From the NCBI RefSeq assembly GCF_008370345.1, contig NZ_VTUU01000004.1, forward strand, positions 186,001 through 250,000: a stretch of DNA of 64,000 bases, in the 5' to 3' direction. The DNA comes from Marinobacter salinexigens. GTDB taxonomy: Bacteria > Pseudomonadota > Gammaproteobacteria > Pseudomonadales > Oleiphilaceae. The notes beneath the pieces were generated by a model that saw nothing but the letters and a program-made list of their open reading frames with translations, was not told where the DNA came from and made no database searches. The position numbers were made by a program, and so were the translations under genes. Position 1 is the stretch's first letter, and every line of letters begins with the position of its first letter. Shown one piece after another: positions 24,951 to 34,747 of the stretch.

Positions 24951-26867
24951 ATGGCATTTAATACAGGACTCAGTGGCCTGCGGGCAGCATCGGTGGATCT
25001 GGACGTAACCGGCAACAATATTGCTAACGCCAGTACCGTAGGGTTCAAAGGTAGTGACGTTCAGTTTGGCGATCTCTATGCCAGTGGCTTCCTCAGCGCG
25101 GGCAGCAATCCGATTGGCGATGGCGTTCGGGCTCAGGACGTTAAGCAGTCGTTTAGTCAGGGTAATGTCAGCTTTACCGACAATGGTCTCGACATGGCCA
25201 TCTCCGGCGACGGCTTCTTTATCCTGAGCAACGGCGGGGAAATCCGGTACAGCCGGGCGGGGCAGTTCGGTATCGACAAAGACGGCTTCGTGGTCAACAG
25301 CCAGAGCATGCGGGTGCAGGGCTATACAGCCGATGACGATGGTAATCTCTCGGGGATTCGTGGTGATCTGCAGATCGAAACCGATAACCTGGCGCCGCAT
25401 CGTACAACGAACCTCGTATCTGATCTGAACCTGGATTCACGGGAAACGGTCCTTGAAACGAGAGTCCGGGATGTGGGGCCTCTTACCTATTCGGACATCG
25501 AGAACGAAATCTTTGATGTGTCATACAACGATGGTACTCCCGACTACAACGTTGATCTGACCACAGCAGCAGATGGTACGCCCATCACAACGGCCCGTCA
25601 GGCGGCAGCAGCAATCAATGATGCGCCGGGGCTCAGCGCTTCGGCCACCACGACGGCTACGACTCCAATCACCGACGCCTACATTACTGCAGCCGGAGCG
25701 GCGGACTTTACCTTCAGTCTGAGCATCAACGGATCGCCGTTGACGGTGGATACCAGCAATATCACGTCGCTGCAGGATCTGGTGGACTCCATCAATAACT
25801 CCAGTGAAACCTCGATCTCTGCGTCCATCGTCGATGATGGCGCGGGTAACGATGTGCTGAGGGTGATTCATAACCAGGGGGATACCCTGGAGTACACCTA
25901 TGGTGATGCATCCGGAAGCGTTGGGCCGACCACGGTTCAGGGTGATGTAAGTATTACCGGCGAGCGGGTGGTTGCCGGTCTGACAGAAGTACCCGTGGGT
26001 GGCGATGATGATATTGTGGCGGCGTACGCTGCGTCGCCGATCAGGATTACCAACGAGTTCAATCCCATTGATCAGCGAACCTATAACCACGCAACGTCTA
26101 CTACGATTTACGACAGCCTGGGTAATCCCCATGAGTTCACCCAGTTCTTTGTGAAGGAGCCGTCTCCGGGTGGTGGCGTGGGTGTCAGTGAGTGGTCTAT
26201 CTACCTCCAGATTGACGGCGAAATGGTTGGCGGCACGGATGTCACGCCCTACACGGCGCGTTTCGATGAAAGCGGCAACCTGCAGTCCATCAATGGCGAC
26301 GCGTCCGGCGAAATAGTCATCACCGACTGGACGCCCAAGGACGAAGCTGGCCTGCCTAACGGTGCGGATGGCCCCCCTGCTGTCGGAGCAACGGTGGTTA
26401 CGCCGATTCCGGAGCCGCCAACCACTTCGGCGTTTGTGCTGAACCTGAGTGAAACCACCCAGTATGGCGCAGCCTTCGGGGTCAATGATCAGCAGCAAAA
26501 CGGTTACACGACAGGGCGCTTGTCGGGATTGGATGTTTCCGATACCGGTGTGATCTTCGCCCGTTATACGAACGGTCAGTCCAAGGCACTGGGGCAGGTT
26601 GCGCTGGCGGCATTCAGTAACACCAATGGTTTGTCTCCGGTGGGGGATACCACCTGGGTGGAAACCTTCGAGTCTGGCCAGCCAATTATCGGTTCCCCTG
26701 ATACCGGAACCCTTGGGTCTATTGAGGCGAGTTCTGTTGAGGAGTCGAACGTGGACCTCTCCCAGGAACTGGTTAACCTGATCATCGCCCAGCGGAACTA
26801 TCAGGCCAATGCGAAAACCATCGAGACCTCTGATGCGGTCACCCAGACCATCATCAACCTCCGCTAA
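24951..26867 (+). CDS. flgE: Flagellar hook protein FlgE, enlarged form
   Basis: 638 residues, against about 400-460 in E. coli and Pseudomonas. The N-terminal motif GLSGLRAASVDLDVTGNNIA and the C-terminal coil VDLSQELVNLIIAQRNYQAN, which build the hook core, are typical. The extra length lies in the middle (about 165-480), which forms the exposed D1-D2 domains of the hook; it includes a Thr/Ala-rich stretch (about 225-245). Enlarged hooks are frequent in marine bacteria. The gene ends just before a second sigma-54 promoter. Confidence 0.94.
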   Translation: MAFNTGLSGLRAASVDLDVTGNNIANASTVGFKGSDVQFGDLYASGFLSAGSNPIGDGVRAQDVKQSFSQGNVSFTDNGLDMAISGDGFFILSNGGEIRYSRAGQFGIDKDGFVVNSQSMRVQGYTADDDGNLSGIRGDLQIETDNLAPHRTTNLVSDLNLDSRETVLETRVRDVGPLTYSDIENEIFDVSYNDGTPDYNVDLTTAADGTPITTARQAAAAINDAPGLSASATTTATTPITDAYITAAGAADFTFSLSINGSPLTVDTSNITSLQDLVDSINNSSETSISASIVDDGAGNDVLRVIHNQGDTLEYTYGDASGSVGPTTVQGDVSITGERVVAGLTEVPVGGDDDIVAAYAASPIRITNEFNPIDQRTYNHATSTTIYDSLGNPHEFTQFFVKEPSPGGGVGVSEWSIYLQIDGEMVGGTDVTPYTARFDESGNLQSINGDASGEIVITDWTPKDEAGLPNGADGPPAVGATVVTPIPEPPTTSAFVLNLSETTQYGAAFGVNDQQQNGYTTGRLSGLDVSDTGVIFARYTNGQSKALGQVALAAFSNTNGLSPVGDTTWVETFESGQPIIGSPDTGTLGSIEASSVEESNVDLSQELVNLIIAQRNYQANAKTIETSDAVTQTIINLR

Positions 26868-26885
26868 TCTGCAATAAACTGAACA

Positions 26886-26901
26886 TGGCACGACTCCTGC
26901 A
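26886..26901 (+). promoter_or_regulatory. Sigma-54 promoter of flgFGHIJKL
   Basis: TGGCACGACTCCTGCA fits the RpoN pattern with ten bases between GG and GC; the -12 element is CTGC rather than TTGC. It lies 42 bp before flgF in the gap after flgE, so the distal rod, rings and hook-junction genes form a separate unit. Confidence 0.85.
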
Positions 26902-26942
26902 GGAAGACTGGTAACAGTCAAAATTCCGGCAGGAGTTTTCCC

Positions 26943-27695
26943 ATGGACAAAGCCCTCTACATCGGTATGTCTGGTGCCAAGCAGAATATGCTGGCCCAGC
27001 GTGCCCATGCCAACAACCTGGCGAACGTTAATACCACAGGGTTCAAGAAAGACTTTGCCCAGGCCCGGAGTATGCCGGTGTTTGGTGAACACTACCCGAC
27101 ACGGGCCTATGCCATGACCGAAAGGCCAGGCACCGATCTGTCTGGTGGCGCCTTGATGGATACCGGACGAAAACTTGACGTTGCGGTGGAAAACGAAGGC
27201 TGGCTCGCGGTTCAGAATGACCAGGGCGAGGAAGTTTTCACTCGAACTGGCAGCTTGCAGATCGATGTGAACGGAATTGTGCGACTGGCTGGCGGCGAGA
27301 TGGTCATGGGGAATGGTGGGCCGGTGGCCTTGCCTCCCTTTGAAAACGTTCAGGTTGGCGCTGATGGAACCATTTCCATTGTTCCGGTGGGTGGTGCACC
27401 GGATGAATTGGTGGAAGTGGATCGCCTGAAGCTGGTGAACCCACCAGCCGAAGCCCTCGAGAAGGGAACCGATGGATTTATTCGCCGCAAGCCTGACCAG
27501 GCTATTGATGGCCCCGAACCGCCCGATGGCAACCTGCGGGTAGCCACTGGATTTCTCGAAGCTTCGAACGTTAACGCCGTTGAAGAGATGATTGCCAATC
27601 TTGAGCAGTCACGGCAGTACGAAATGCAGGTGAAGGTCATGCGTACGGCAAACGAGAACTCTGAGGCGACGGCACGGCTGTTGCAAAACCTCTGA
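26943..27695 (+). CDS. flgF: Flagellar basal-body rod protein FlgF
   Basis: 250 residues. N-terminal rod motif AHANNLANVNTTGFKKDFAQ and C-terminal ASNVNAVEEMIANLEQSRQY mark a rod protein; length and position before flgG identify FlgF, which links the proximal and distal rod. GCAGGAG lies about eight bases before its ATG. Confidence 0.94.
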   Translation: MDKALYIGMSGAKQNMLAQRAHANNLANVNTTGFKKDFAQARSMPVFGEHYPTRAYAMTERPGTDLSGGALMDTGRKLDVAVENEGWLAVQNDQGEEVFTRTGSLQIDVNGIVRLAGGEMVMGNGGPVALPPFENVQVGADGTISIVPVGGAPDELVEVDRLKLVNPPAEALEKGTDGFIRRKPDQAIDGPEPPDGNLRVATGFLEASNVNAVEEMIANLEQSRQYEMQVKVMRTANENSEATARLLQNL

Positions 27696-27727
27696 TAACG
27701 ACTGAATACAATGGTCTGGCGGGCTAA

Positions 27728-27749
27728 AAGCGGCAAAAAATGGCCGCTT
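27728..27749 (+). repeat. Short hairpin between flgF and flgG
   Basis: AAGCGGC (27728-27734) pairs with GCCGCTT (27743-27749) around an A-rich loop. It is not followed by T residues, so it is unlikely to stop transcription; a role in message stability is possible. Confidence 0.4.
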
Positions 27750-27777
27750 GGGAAAGTCCCCGGCAAGGAGTAAAGAC

Positions 27778-28566
27778 ATGCATCCAGCACTTTGGGTCAG
27801 CAAAACCGGGTTGAGCGCGCAGGACACCAATATGTCCACCATCTCGAACAACCTGGCAAACGTGAACACCACCGGTTTCAAGCGGGATCGTGCGGTGTTT
27901 CAGGACCTGCTGTACCAGATTCATCGTCAGCCGGGCGGCCTGAGTACCCAGAATTCCGAGTTGCCCTCTGGCCTTCAGCTGGGTACCGGTGTGCGGGTTG
28001 TCGGCACTGCCAAGCAGTTTTCCCAGGGCAACCTCCAGATCACCGAGCAGCCTCTGGACATGGCGATCAATGGTCGCGGCTTCCTGCAGGTGCAGTTGCC
28101 GGATGGTCAGATCGCTTATACCCGGGATGGCGAGTTCCAGCTCAACTCCAATGGCGACGTGGTCAATCCTGATGGTTACCCGCTCGAGCCGGCCATCACG
28201 ATTCCGGACAATGCAACCACGGTAACGATCGGCAAGGATGGCACTGTGACTGCCGTGACCGACGACCAGGCGTCACCGGTCAACCTTGGCCAGATCACCT
28301 TGGTTGATTTCATTAACCCGCAGGGGTTACAGGCGATTGGGAACAATTTGTTCAAGGCGACCAATGCCAGCGGTGATCCCAACGAGGGTGAAGCCGGCCT
28401 GGCGGGACTGGGAACCATTGAGCAGGGATCAGTGGAAGCCTCCAACGTCGAAGTGGTGGAAGAGCTGGTGAACATGATTACCACCCAGCGTGCCTACGAG
28501 ATGAACTCGAAGGTGGTGTCCACCACTGACCAGATGTTGCAATTCATCACCAACAATATTGGTTAA
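27778..28566 (+). CDS. flgG: Flagellar distal rod protein FlgG
   Basis: 262 residues from the ATG at 27778, which has AAGGAG at the right distance. The upstream in-frame ATG at 27748 lacks such a site and gives a non-family N-terminus. MHPALWVSKTGLSAQDTNMS, then NNLANVNTTGFKRDRAVFQD, and the C-terminal EASNVEVVEELVNMITTQRA are classic FlgG. It forms the distal rod that crosses the peptidoglycan and the P and L rings. Confidence 0.95.
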   Translation: MHPALWVSKTGLSAQDTNMSTISNNLANVNTTGFKRDRAVFQDLLYQIHRQPGGLSTQNSELPSGLQLGTGVRVVGTAKQFSQGNLQITEQPLDMAINGRGFLQVQLPDGQIAYTRDGEFQLNSNGDVVNPDGYPLEPAITIPDNATTVTIGKDGTVTAVTDDQASPVNLGQITLVDFINPQGLQAIGNNLFKATNASGDPNEGEAGLAGLGTIEQGSVEASNVEVVEELVNMITTQRAYEMNSKVVSTTDQMLQFITNNIG

Positions 28567-28569
28567 GCC

Positions 28570-29271
28570 ATGAAACGCATCATTCAAATCAGTAACGTCA
28601 GGAGAGCCAGCTCACTGGCACTTGTCGGAGCTCTGATTGTGCTGCAGGGTTGCACCGCGATGAGCCGCCCCCGTGCGATGCCGGATGACCCCCGGTACGC
28701 GCCGGTCCGCGCCCAGGCAATGATGCAGGCGGACCCGGCGTCGGGTGCCATCTTCCAGCCATCCCGGAATTACAATTTCTACGGTGATACAACGGCACTG
28801 AATATCGGCGATATTCTGACGGTCACCCTGGAAGAATCGACGCAGGCGAGCAAGAACGCGGATACCAGTATCACCAAGGACAATGAGGTGACACTGCCGG
28901 AGCCCACGATCCTGGGGAAGGGTAACTTCGGGCTCAACACGTCCTTCAACCATGAGCGTGATTTTGAGGGCTCGGCTGAAGCTGACCAGAGTAACAGCCT
29001 GGACGGCAATATCACCGTTACGGTCACCGAGGTACTGCCAAATGGTGTGCTGAGGATTCGAGGTGAAAAGTGGCTGTCGCTGACCAACGGCGATGAATAT
29101 ATCCGGCTGACCGGAATGGTTCGTCCTCAGGATATCCAGCCTGATAACACCGTGGCCTCCACCCGGATTGCCGACGCCCGGATTGCCTATGGTGGCACGG
29201 GTGATTTTGATCAGGCCAACCAGATGGGTTGGGCTGCGCGCTTCTTCAACAGTGAGTGGTGGCCGCTATGA
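28570..29271 (+). CDS. flgH: Flagellar L-ring lipoprotein FlgH
   Basis: 233 residues. The lipoprotein signal peptide ends in VLQGC. The family motif [20 protein letters not shown] and the closing region [19 protein letters not shown] with FFNSEWWPL identify FlgH, the outer-membrane ring. Its stop codon overlaps the start of flgI (ATGA). Confidence 0.95.
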   Translation: MKRIIQISNVRRASSLALVGALIVLQGCTAMSRPRAMPDDPRYAPVRAQAMMQADPASGAIFQPSRNYNFYGDTTALNIGDILTVTLEESTQASKNADTSITKDNEVTLPEPTILGKGNFGLNTSFNHERDFEGSAEADQSNSLDGNITVTVTEVLPNGVLRIRGEKWLSLTNGDEYIRLTGMVRPQDIQPDNTVASTRIADARIAYGGTGDFDQANQMGWAARFFNSEWWPL

Positions 29272-30365
29272 TGCTGCGAAAGGCCTTTGCCCTGTTTCTG
29301 ATGCTGTCGGTACTGGCATCTCCGGTGTTGGCAGACCGTCTCAAAGATATGGCCCGCATCAAGGGGGTTCGTAATAACCAGTTGGTGGGTTATGGCCTGG
29401 TGGTAGGGCTTGATGGGACGGGGGACAAGGCGCCATTCACGAACCAGTCGTTCCGTAACATGATGAGCCAGTTCGGCGTCACTCTGCCGGACGGGGTAAA
29501 CCCCAATCTGGCGAATGTTGCTGCGGTCACCGTGAGCGCGACCTTACCAGCCTTTGCCAAGCCGGGTCAGGAACTCGATATTACTGTTTCATCGATTGGT
29601 AATGCCGATAGCCTGCGCGGCGGAACACTTTTGATGACCCCGCTGAAAGGCGCAGACGGACAGATCTATGCGATTGGTCAGGGCAGTCTGGTGGTCGGCG
29701 GCTTTGATGCCAGTGGCCAGGACGGTTCCCGCATTACGGTAAATATTCCCAGTGTTGGCCGGATTCCCAATGGCGCAACCATTGAGCGGGAAGTGGCCTC
29801 GCCGTTCAACAAAGGAGACACCATTACCTTCAACCTCCTGCAGTCCGATTTCACTACGGCCAGGCGGGTGGTTGAGGCCATTAACGGTTACCTTGGACCG
29901 GACATGGCTTACGCCCACGACGCCACGTCGATTTCCGTTCGGGCACCGCGGGACCCCTCCCAGAGGGTCAGTTTCCTGTCGATTCTCGAAAATATCGAAG
30001 TCGACCCTGCGGAAGAAGCGGCCAAAGTGGTCATCAACAGTCGCACCGGAACTATTGTGGTTGGCCAGAACGTCAAGGTGAGCCCGGCGGCCATCACCCA
30101 CGGCAACCTGACGGTCACCATTCAGGAAAATCCTGAAATCGTACAGCCTGATCCATTTTCCCGTGGTGAGACGGCCCTGCAGCAGGATAGCCAGATTGCC
30201 GTGACTGAAGACCCTGCGCGCATGTTCAAGTTCGGTCCTGCTGTCACCCTGAACGAGATTGTTCAGGCGGTAAACCAGGTGGGCGCTGCGCCGGGTGATG
30301 TTATGGCGGTTCTCGAAGCGCTGAAACAGGCAGGCGCACTGCGCGCCGAGCTGATTGTGATCTAG
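29268..30365 (+). CDS. flgI: Flagellar P-ring protein FlgI
   Basis: 365 residues from the ATG at 29268, which overlaps the flgH stop; a GTG 12 bases upstream is in frame but less likely. After a signal peptide (cleavage after LADR region; ASPVLA) the protein reads [20 protein letters not shown] and ends with [14 protein letters not shown], both hallmark FlgI. It forms the ring in the periplasmic peptidoglycan. Confidence 0.95.
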   Translation: MMLRKAFALFLMLSVLASPVLADRLKDMARIKGVRNNQLVGYGLVVGLDGTGDKAPFTNQSFRNMMSQFGVTLPDGVNPNLANVAAVTVSATLPAFAKPGQELDITVSSIGNADSLRGGTLLMTPLKGADGQIYAIGQGSLVVGGFDASGQDGSRITVNIPSVGRIPNGATIEREVASPFNKGDTITFNLLQSDFTTARRVVEAINGYLGPDMAYAHDATSISVRAPRDPSQRVSFLSILENIEVDPAEEAAKVVINSRTGTIVVGQNVKVSPAAITHGNLTVTIQENPEIVQPDPFSRGETALQQDSQIAVTEDPARMFKFGPAVTLNEIVQAVNQVGAAPGDVMAVLEALKQAGALRAELIVI

Positions 30366-30370
30366 GTGGC

Positions 30371-31369
30371 ATGATGCAGGACTATCAACTCCAGCAGGCG
30401 CAGGTTTATACCGATTTCAGCGGATTGAATGCGTTGAAGTCCGAAGCGCACAGCGATAAGCAGGCCGCGCTGCGGGAAGTTGCCCGTCAGTTCGAAAGCA
30501 TGTTTTTGTCGGAAATGCTGAAGTCCATGCGCAAGGCGGGTGATGTGTTTGCCGAGGGTAATTACCTCAACACCAATCAATCCCAGTTCTACCGGGACAT
30601 GTTTGATAGCCAGTTGAGCCTTACGATGGCCAACGGTCGGGGCGCAGGCCTGGCGGAGGCATTGGTGCAACAAATGAGCCGGCAGATTCCGGGGATGGAT
30701 GACAAGGGCGAAAAACTGGCCGGTCACAAGGGCAGTCTCGCGGATTATGACCGATCCTTGCCTGCGATCTCACCAAAACTGGCGGATCAGGTTGAGCAGG
30801 TGAAGGCCATCACCGCGGCTGAACCGATGGTGGTCAGTGAGCCGACTGATGATTTACCCGAGCGATTTGAATCCCCGGAGCATTTCGTGAGTACGCTGTT
30901 GCCGATGGCGGAACGCATCGCTGAGGAATCAGGCGTTGATGCAAAAGTTATGGTCGCTCAGGCCGCGCTCGAAACCGGTTGGGGACGACACATGATTCGC
31001 GGCCAGAACGGTCAGGACCATCAGCACAGCTTCAACCTGTTTGGTATCAAGGCTGACAGCCGCTGGGCAGGAAATTCAGTCTCTATCACGACAACAGAAT
31101 ACCGGGAAGGTATCCCCATGAAGGAGCAGGCTTCGTTCCGGGCCTACCCCGATTATGAATCCAGTTTCAGGGACTATGTGTCGTTCCTGGAGTCGAATCC
31201 CCGATACCGAGATGTGCTTGAAGTAGCAGACCAGCCGGAAGTGTTCGCTGAAAAACTTCAGCAGGCAGGTTACGCAACAGATCCGGCATACGGCGAGAAG
31301 ATTCGCAGAATCATGGCCCGGGATTCCCTGATGACCCTGTCCATAGACAGTGGCGAGCGTAAGGAGTAA
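30371..31369 (+). CDS. flgJ: Flagellar rod-cap and peptidoglycan hydrolase FlgJ
   Basis: 332 residues, two domains. The N-terminal rod-binding domain contains REVARQFESMFLSEMLKSMR. The C-terminal glucosaminidase-type domain (about 180-325) has the catalytic region VDAKVMVAQAALETGWGRHM with the glutamate, then SFNLFGIKADSRW. It caps the rod and cuts the wall for its passage. Two ATGs, at 30371 and 30374, are adjacent; either is possible. It is five bases behind flgI. Confidence 0.95.
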   Translation: MMQDYQLQQAQVYTDFSGLNALKSEAHSDKQAALREVARQFESMFLSEMLKSMRKAGDVFAEGNYLNTNQSQFYRDMFDSQLSLTMANGRGAGLAEALVQQMSRQIPGMDDKGEKLAGHKGSLADYDRSLPAISPKLADQVEQVKAITAAEPMVVSEPTDDLPERFESPEHFVSTLLPMAERIAEESGVDAKVMVAQAALETGWGRHMIRGQNGQDHQHSFNLFGIKADSRWAGNSVSITTTEYREGIPMKEQASFRAYPDYESSFRDYVSFLESNPRYRDVLEVADQPEVFAEKLQQAGYATDPAYGEKIRRIMARDSLMTLSIDSGERKE

Positions 31370-31374
31370 TCGTT

Positions 31375-33408
31375 ATGGCGGGATTGCTGGGCATTGGTCT
31401 GAGTGGCGTGTTAAGCCATCAGACAGCACTGAATACCACCGGTAACAACATTACCAATGCGAACACGCCAGGCTATAGCCGCCAGGAAGTGTTATTCGAA
31501 ACCCAGGAAGGTCAGCGCACCGGTGCCGGTACCGTGGGCAGTGGCGTTACCATCACCAATATCCGGAGGCTGGCGGACGAGTACCTGTCGCAGCAACTTC
31601 GGGAAGACAGCACTCTTTACGGCGAACAGCAGGCCTTGAATTCCGAGCTAAGCCGGCTGGATAACCTGTTGGGTGGTGATACGACAGGCCTTAGCAACGC
31701 CCTCAATAATTTCTTTGCCAGTCTTCAGAATGCAGCGGAAGACCCGACATCCCTACCTCAGCGCCAGTTGGTATTGAGCGAAGCCCAGCAGATCGTTAAC
31801 CGCTTTCAGGGGCTGAACGAGGAATTTGTTCAGCAAAGAGAATCGGTCAAAACGCAAATGCAGCAGGGCGTTGCCGATGCCAATACGCTGCTCAAAAGCA
31901 TTGCCGATCTGAATCTGGCTATTTCGGAGTCGCCTGGTATTGCCCAGGGTCTGATGCCGAACGAGTTGTTGGATCAGCGTGACCAGAAGCTGAAAGAACT
32001 TTCAGAGCTGGTGAGCATTAAAGTGACCCAGACCGAAGGGAGTCAGGTCAATGTTGCGCTAAGCAACGGGCTGGCTCTGGTCGTGGGCAACAACGCCGCA
32101 ACCCTTGGCACCAGCAAGAGTGCCGAGGACCCCAGTCGCCTTGATTTCACTCTGACCAGCGGTGGTCGCACGCTTAACATCAACGAGCAGATCACCGGGG
32201 GCAAACTGGGTGGCCTCTACTATTTTGATAACCAGGCACTGAAGCCCGCGTTTGATGAGTTGGGCCGTATTGCGATTGTGCTGGCCGATACGATCAATCA
32301 CCAGCATGAAATTGGAATGGACCTGGAAGGTGATCTGGGCGGTTTGTTCTTTAACGACATCAACTCCCTGGAAGCCCAGCGCAGCCGGGTGGTGACCAAT
32401 GCCAATAATCAGTTGCCCCAGAACGGATTGCTGGCGGTTGAGATAACCGACAGTTCGGCACTGGGAGGCAACAGCTACACCATCCAGTTCTCAGGTGATG
32501 GCAGTAGCTATGAGGTATTGGACAACCTCACTGGCGAAACAGTGAATCAAGGGCGCCTGCCAGATCCTGTTCAGTCTGAAATCACATTGCCCGGGTTCAA
32601 CATCCGCATTGAGGGTGGCACCTTCAATGCCGGAGACAAATACCTGATTCAGCCAACCCGCAATGCAGCGGAGAGCATAGGCCTGCAGATTAACCGTGAG
32701 GAAGATCTGGCTTTTGCCAGTCCCATCCGGGCCTCCGCCAGCGATCAGAATATCGGAACCGGCGAGATTGATCAGGGCACCATGCTGAATGTGCGGAACC
32801 CTTTTACTAACTCGTTGCTGCCGGGATTTCAGTCGGCCGGAGAGCTCAGCAACGGGCCGTTAACTGTCGAATTTGCTGACGATGGCGCGGGGGGGCTGAC
32901 CTTCACCGTAACCGACGTTAGCGGAACCGTGATCGGTGCGGCTAATCAGCCCTATGCGGTTGGCGAAATCAACGAGCTGTTTACGGAAGACCCGGCAGCC
33001 GGGGCCGCCTATCAGGGCTTTCAGTTCCGGGTGACTGGCGAACCGGCACCGGGGGATACCTTCTCCATCGGCTACAACAGCAACGGCATATCCGATAACC
33101 GGAATGCAGAGCTTCTGGCTGGGCTTGGTACCGCCAATACGATGAATAACGGTACCCAGAACTTCACTGAAGGCTACGCCGGGCTGGTGGAAGATATTGG
33201 TGTAAAAACCCGCCAGAGCCAGCTTGATATGGAGGCCAGCAAGACCCTGGTAGAGCAGTCGACCGCTCAGAGGGAGAGTGTTTCCGGCGTTAACCTGGAT
33301 GAGGAAGCGGGCAGGTTGATTCAGTACCAGGCAGCGTATAACGCGTCGGCGCGTGTTATGTCGGTGGCCCAGGATTTGTTCGATACATTGCTGCAGACGT
33401 TTCGTTGA
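31375..33408 (+). CDS. flgK: Hook-filament junction protein FlgK (HAP1)
   Basis: 677 residues. N-terminal GVLSHQTALNTTGNNITNAN and C-terminal SGVNLDEEAGRLIQYQAAYN mark the core helices shared with hook and filament. The central region (about 330-590) forms surface domains. FlgK makes the first ring at the hook-filament junction. The start follows an AAGGAG site six bases behind flgJ. Confidence 0.95.
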   Translation: MAGLLGIGLSGVLSHQTALNTTGNNITNANTPGYSRQEVLFETQEGQRTGAGTVGSGVTITNIRRLADEYLSQQLREDSTLYGEQQALNSELSRLDNLLGGDTTGLSNALNNFFASLQNAAEDPTSLPQRQLVLSEAQQIVNRFQGLNEEFVQQRESVKTQMQQGVADANTLLKSIADLNLAISESPGIAQGLMPNELLDQRDQKLKELSELVSIKVTQTEGSQVNVALSNGLALVVGNNAATLGTSKSAEDPSRLDFTLTSGGRTLNINEQITGGKLGGLYYFDNQALKPAFDELGRIAIVLADTINHQHEIGMDLEGDLGGLFFNDINSLEAQRSRVVTNANNQLPQNGLLAVEITDSSALGGNSYTIQFSGDGSSYEVLDNLTGETVNQGRLPDPVQSEITLPGFNIRIEGGTFNAGDKYLIQPTRNAAESIGLQINREEDLAFASPIRASASDQNIGTGEIDQGTMLNVRNPFTNSLLPGFQSAGELSNGPLTVEFADDGAGGLTFTVTDVSGTVIGAANQPYAVGEINELFTEDPAAGAAYQGFQFRVTGEPAPGDTFSIGYNSNGISDNRNAELLAGLGTANTMNNGTQNFTEGYAGLVEDIGVKTRQSQLDMEASKTLVEQSTAQRESVSGVNLDEEAGRLIQYQAAYNASARVMSVAQDLFDTLLQTFR

Positions 33409-33442
33409 TCACAGCGGCGCAAGCAGTAAGAGGTGACGTGCG

Positions 33443-34666
33443 ATGATGCGAATTTCATCCCAACAGATTTTTTCCAGCGGTATCAGCCGGCTGCAAGAGC
33501 TGAATACCAGCCTGAACAATACCCAGCAGCAGATATCCACGGGCAAGCGGGTTAACCAGCCATCGGACGACCCGGTTGCTGCCGCCAGGATACTCAAGCT
33601 GGATCAGGAGCTGGCGCGGGTAGAAACCTATCAGCGCAATGTCGATCTGGCGGATAACCGGCTCAGCCAGGAAGAGAGCGCACTCCAGAGTGCCACGGAT
33701 ATTATTCAGCGGATCAGGGAGCTTACCGTTCAGGCCGGTAACGGCGCATTGTCTGTCAATGACCGGCAGTCCATTGCTTCGGAAATGAAAGAGCGCCTGG
33801 AACAGTTAGCAACGGTCGCGAACACTCAGGATGCATCCGGAGAGTATATCTTCAGTGGCTTCCAGGGATCGGTTCAGTCGTTCAAGCAGGACGCGACGGG
33901 CAGTTGGGTTTATCAGGGCGACGAAGGCCAGCGGGTGCTGGAGATCGACGATGGCGTAACCGTTCCGATCAGCGACCATGGAAAGGGCATTTTTGTGAAT
34001 GTTCCGGAGGCGATTACTGGAGAGCACACCAATCTCGTTAACCCTGATGCCTATATTTCCGGGGTCAAGCTGGTGAGTGAGGCGGATCTGGCGGCGGAAT
34101 ACCCGAATGCGTTTCCGGATGATATCACGGTAGAAATTCAGGCAGACGGTACTCTCCTTGCGATCGACGCGCAGGGGGATGTGTTAACCGTTGAGCCTGC
34201 AACCTATGAGAGCGGAGAGCCGTTCGTGGTTGCAGGCATCGAAATGACCATTACGGATGCTGTACCGGGAGCGGGGGATCAGTTCACCATCGACGTGAAT
34301 GGTAAACAGTCGGTCTTTGCAAGTATCGAAAACCTGATTGCCGGCTTGACGACCCTGGACAAATCCACGGGGCAGGGGAATTCTGCCTATGATGACCTGA
34401 TCGCTCAGTCTCTGGTTAACCTGGATAATGCTCAGGAAAGTATGGTCCTCAAGCAAACCGAGATCGGTGGTCGGATGAACGCGGTTGAGTCCACAAAAAC
34501 GTTCCTGGAGGATTCATCGGTTTACAGCAATGAAATTCGCTCCCAGTTGCAGGATGTGGACTACGCCGAAGCGATCAGTAACCTGAGCTTTCAGAGCTTC
34601 GTGTTGCAAGCTGCGCAGCAGTCATTTGCACAGGTTTCCCAGCTTTCTTTGTTCGATAGATTGTAA
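33443..34666 (+). CDS. flgL: Hook-filament junction protein FlgL (HAP3)
   Basis: 407 residues. N-terminal RISSQQIFSSGISRLQELNT and QQISTGKRVNQPSDDPVAAA are typical of FlgL, and the C-terminal helix reads LQDVDYAEAISNLSFQSFVL. It joins FlgK to the filament and ends this flagellar cluster. No flagellin gene follows; a tRNA-Leu and the queuosine genes lie there instead, so fliC must be elsewhere. The chosen ATG has GAGGTG upstream at a workable distance. Confidence 0.94.
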   Translation: MMRISSQQIFSSGISRLQELNTSLNNTQQQISTGKRVNQPSDDPVAAARILKLDQELARVETYQRNVDLADNRLSQEESALQSATDIIQRIRELTVQAGNGALSVNDRQSIASEMKERLEQLATVANTQDASGEYIFSGFQGSVQSFKQDATGSWVYQGDEGQRVLEIDDGVTVPISDHGKGIFVNVPEAITGEHTNLVNPDAYISGVKLVSEADLAAEYPNAFPDDITVEIQADGTLLAIDAQGDVLTVEPATYESGEPFVVAGIEMTITDAVPGAGDQFTIDVNGKQSVFASIENLIAGLTTLDKSTGQGNSAYDDLIAQSLVNLDNAQESMVLKQTEIGGRMNAVESTKTFLEDSSVYSNEIRSQLQDVDYAEAISNLSFQSFVLQAAQQSFAQVSQLSLFDRL

Positions 34667-34676
34667 ATAATTGACG

Positions 34677-34698
34677 CAGCGGGCAGATCTGCCCGCTG
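34677..34698 (+). terminator. Perfect palindrome after flgL
   Basis: CAGCGGGCAGATCTGCCCGC and its completing TG form a perfect 22-base inverted repeat 10 bp past the flgL stop. A T-tract is missing, so it may be a weak or Rho-assisted terminator or a stability element. Confidence 0.5.
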
Positions 34699-34703
34699 AC
34701 GTG

Positions 34704-34731
34704 TTGATTTCGCGGATAAGCTCAGTATAAT
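34704..34731 (+). promoter_or_regulatory. Sigma-70 promoter of tRNA-Leu
   Basis: -35 TTGATT (34704-34709), spacer 16 bases, -10 TATAAT (34726-34731), followed by a C-rich discriminator (CCCCTC) as in stringently controlled stable-RNA promoters. Transcription may read on into queA-tgt, since no terminator follows the tRNA. Confidence 0.85.
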
Positions 34732-34747
34732 CCCCTCACTCTCCGAT

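Noticed and set aside
27717-27731. Third sigma-54 promoter before flgG
   Set aside because: TGGCGGGCTAAAAGC has the GG-N10-GC spacing, but the -12 element is AAGC and -24 lacks CAC; match is too weak.
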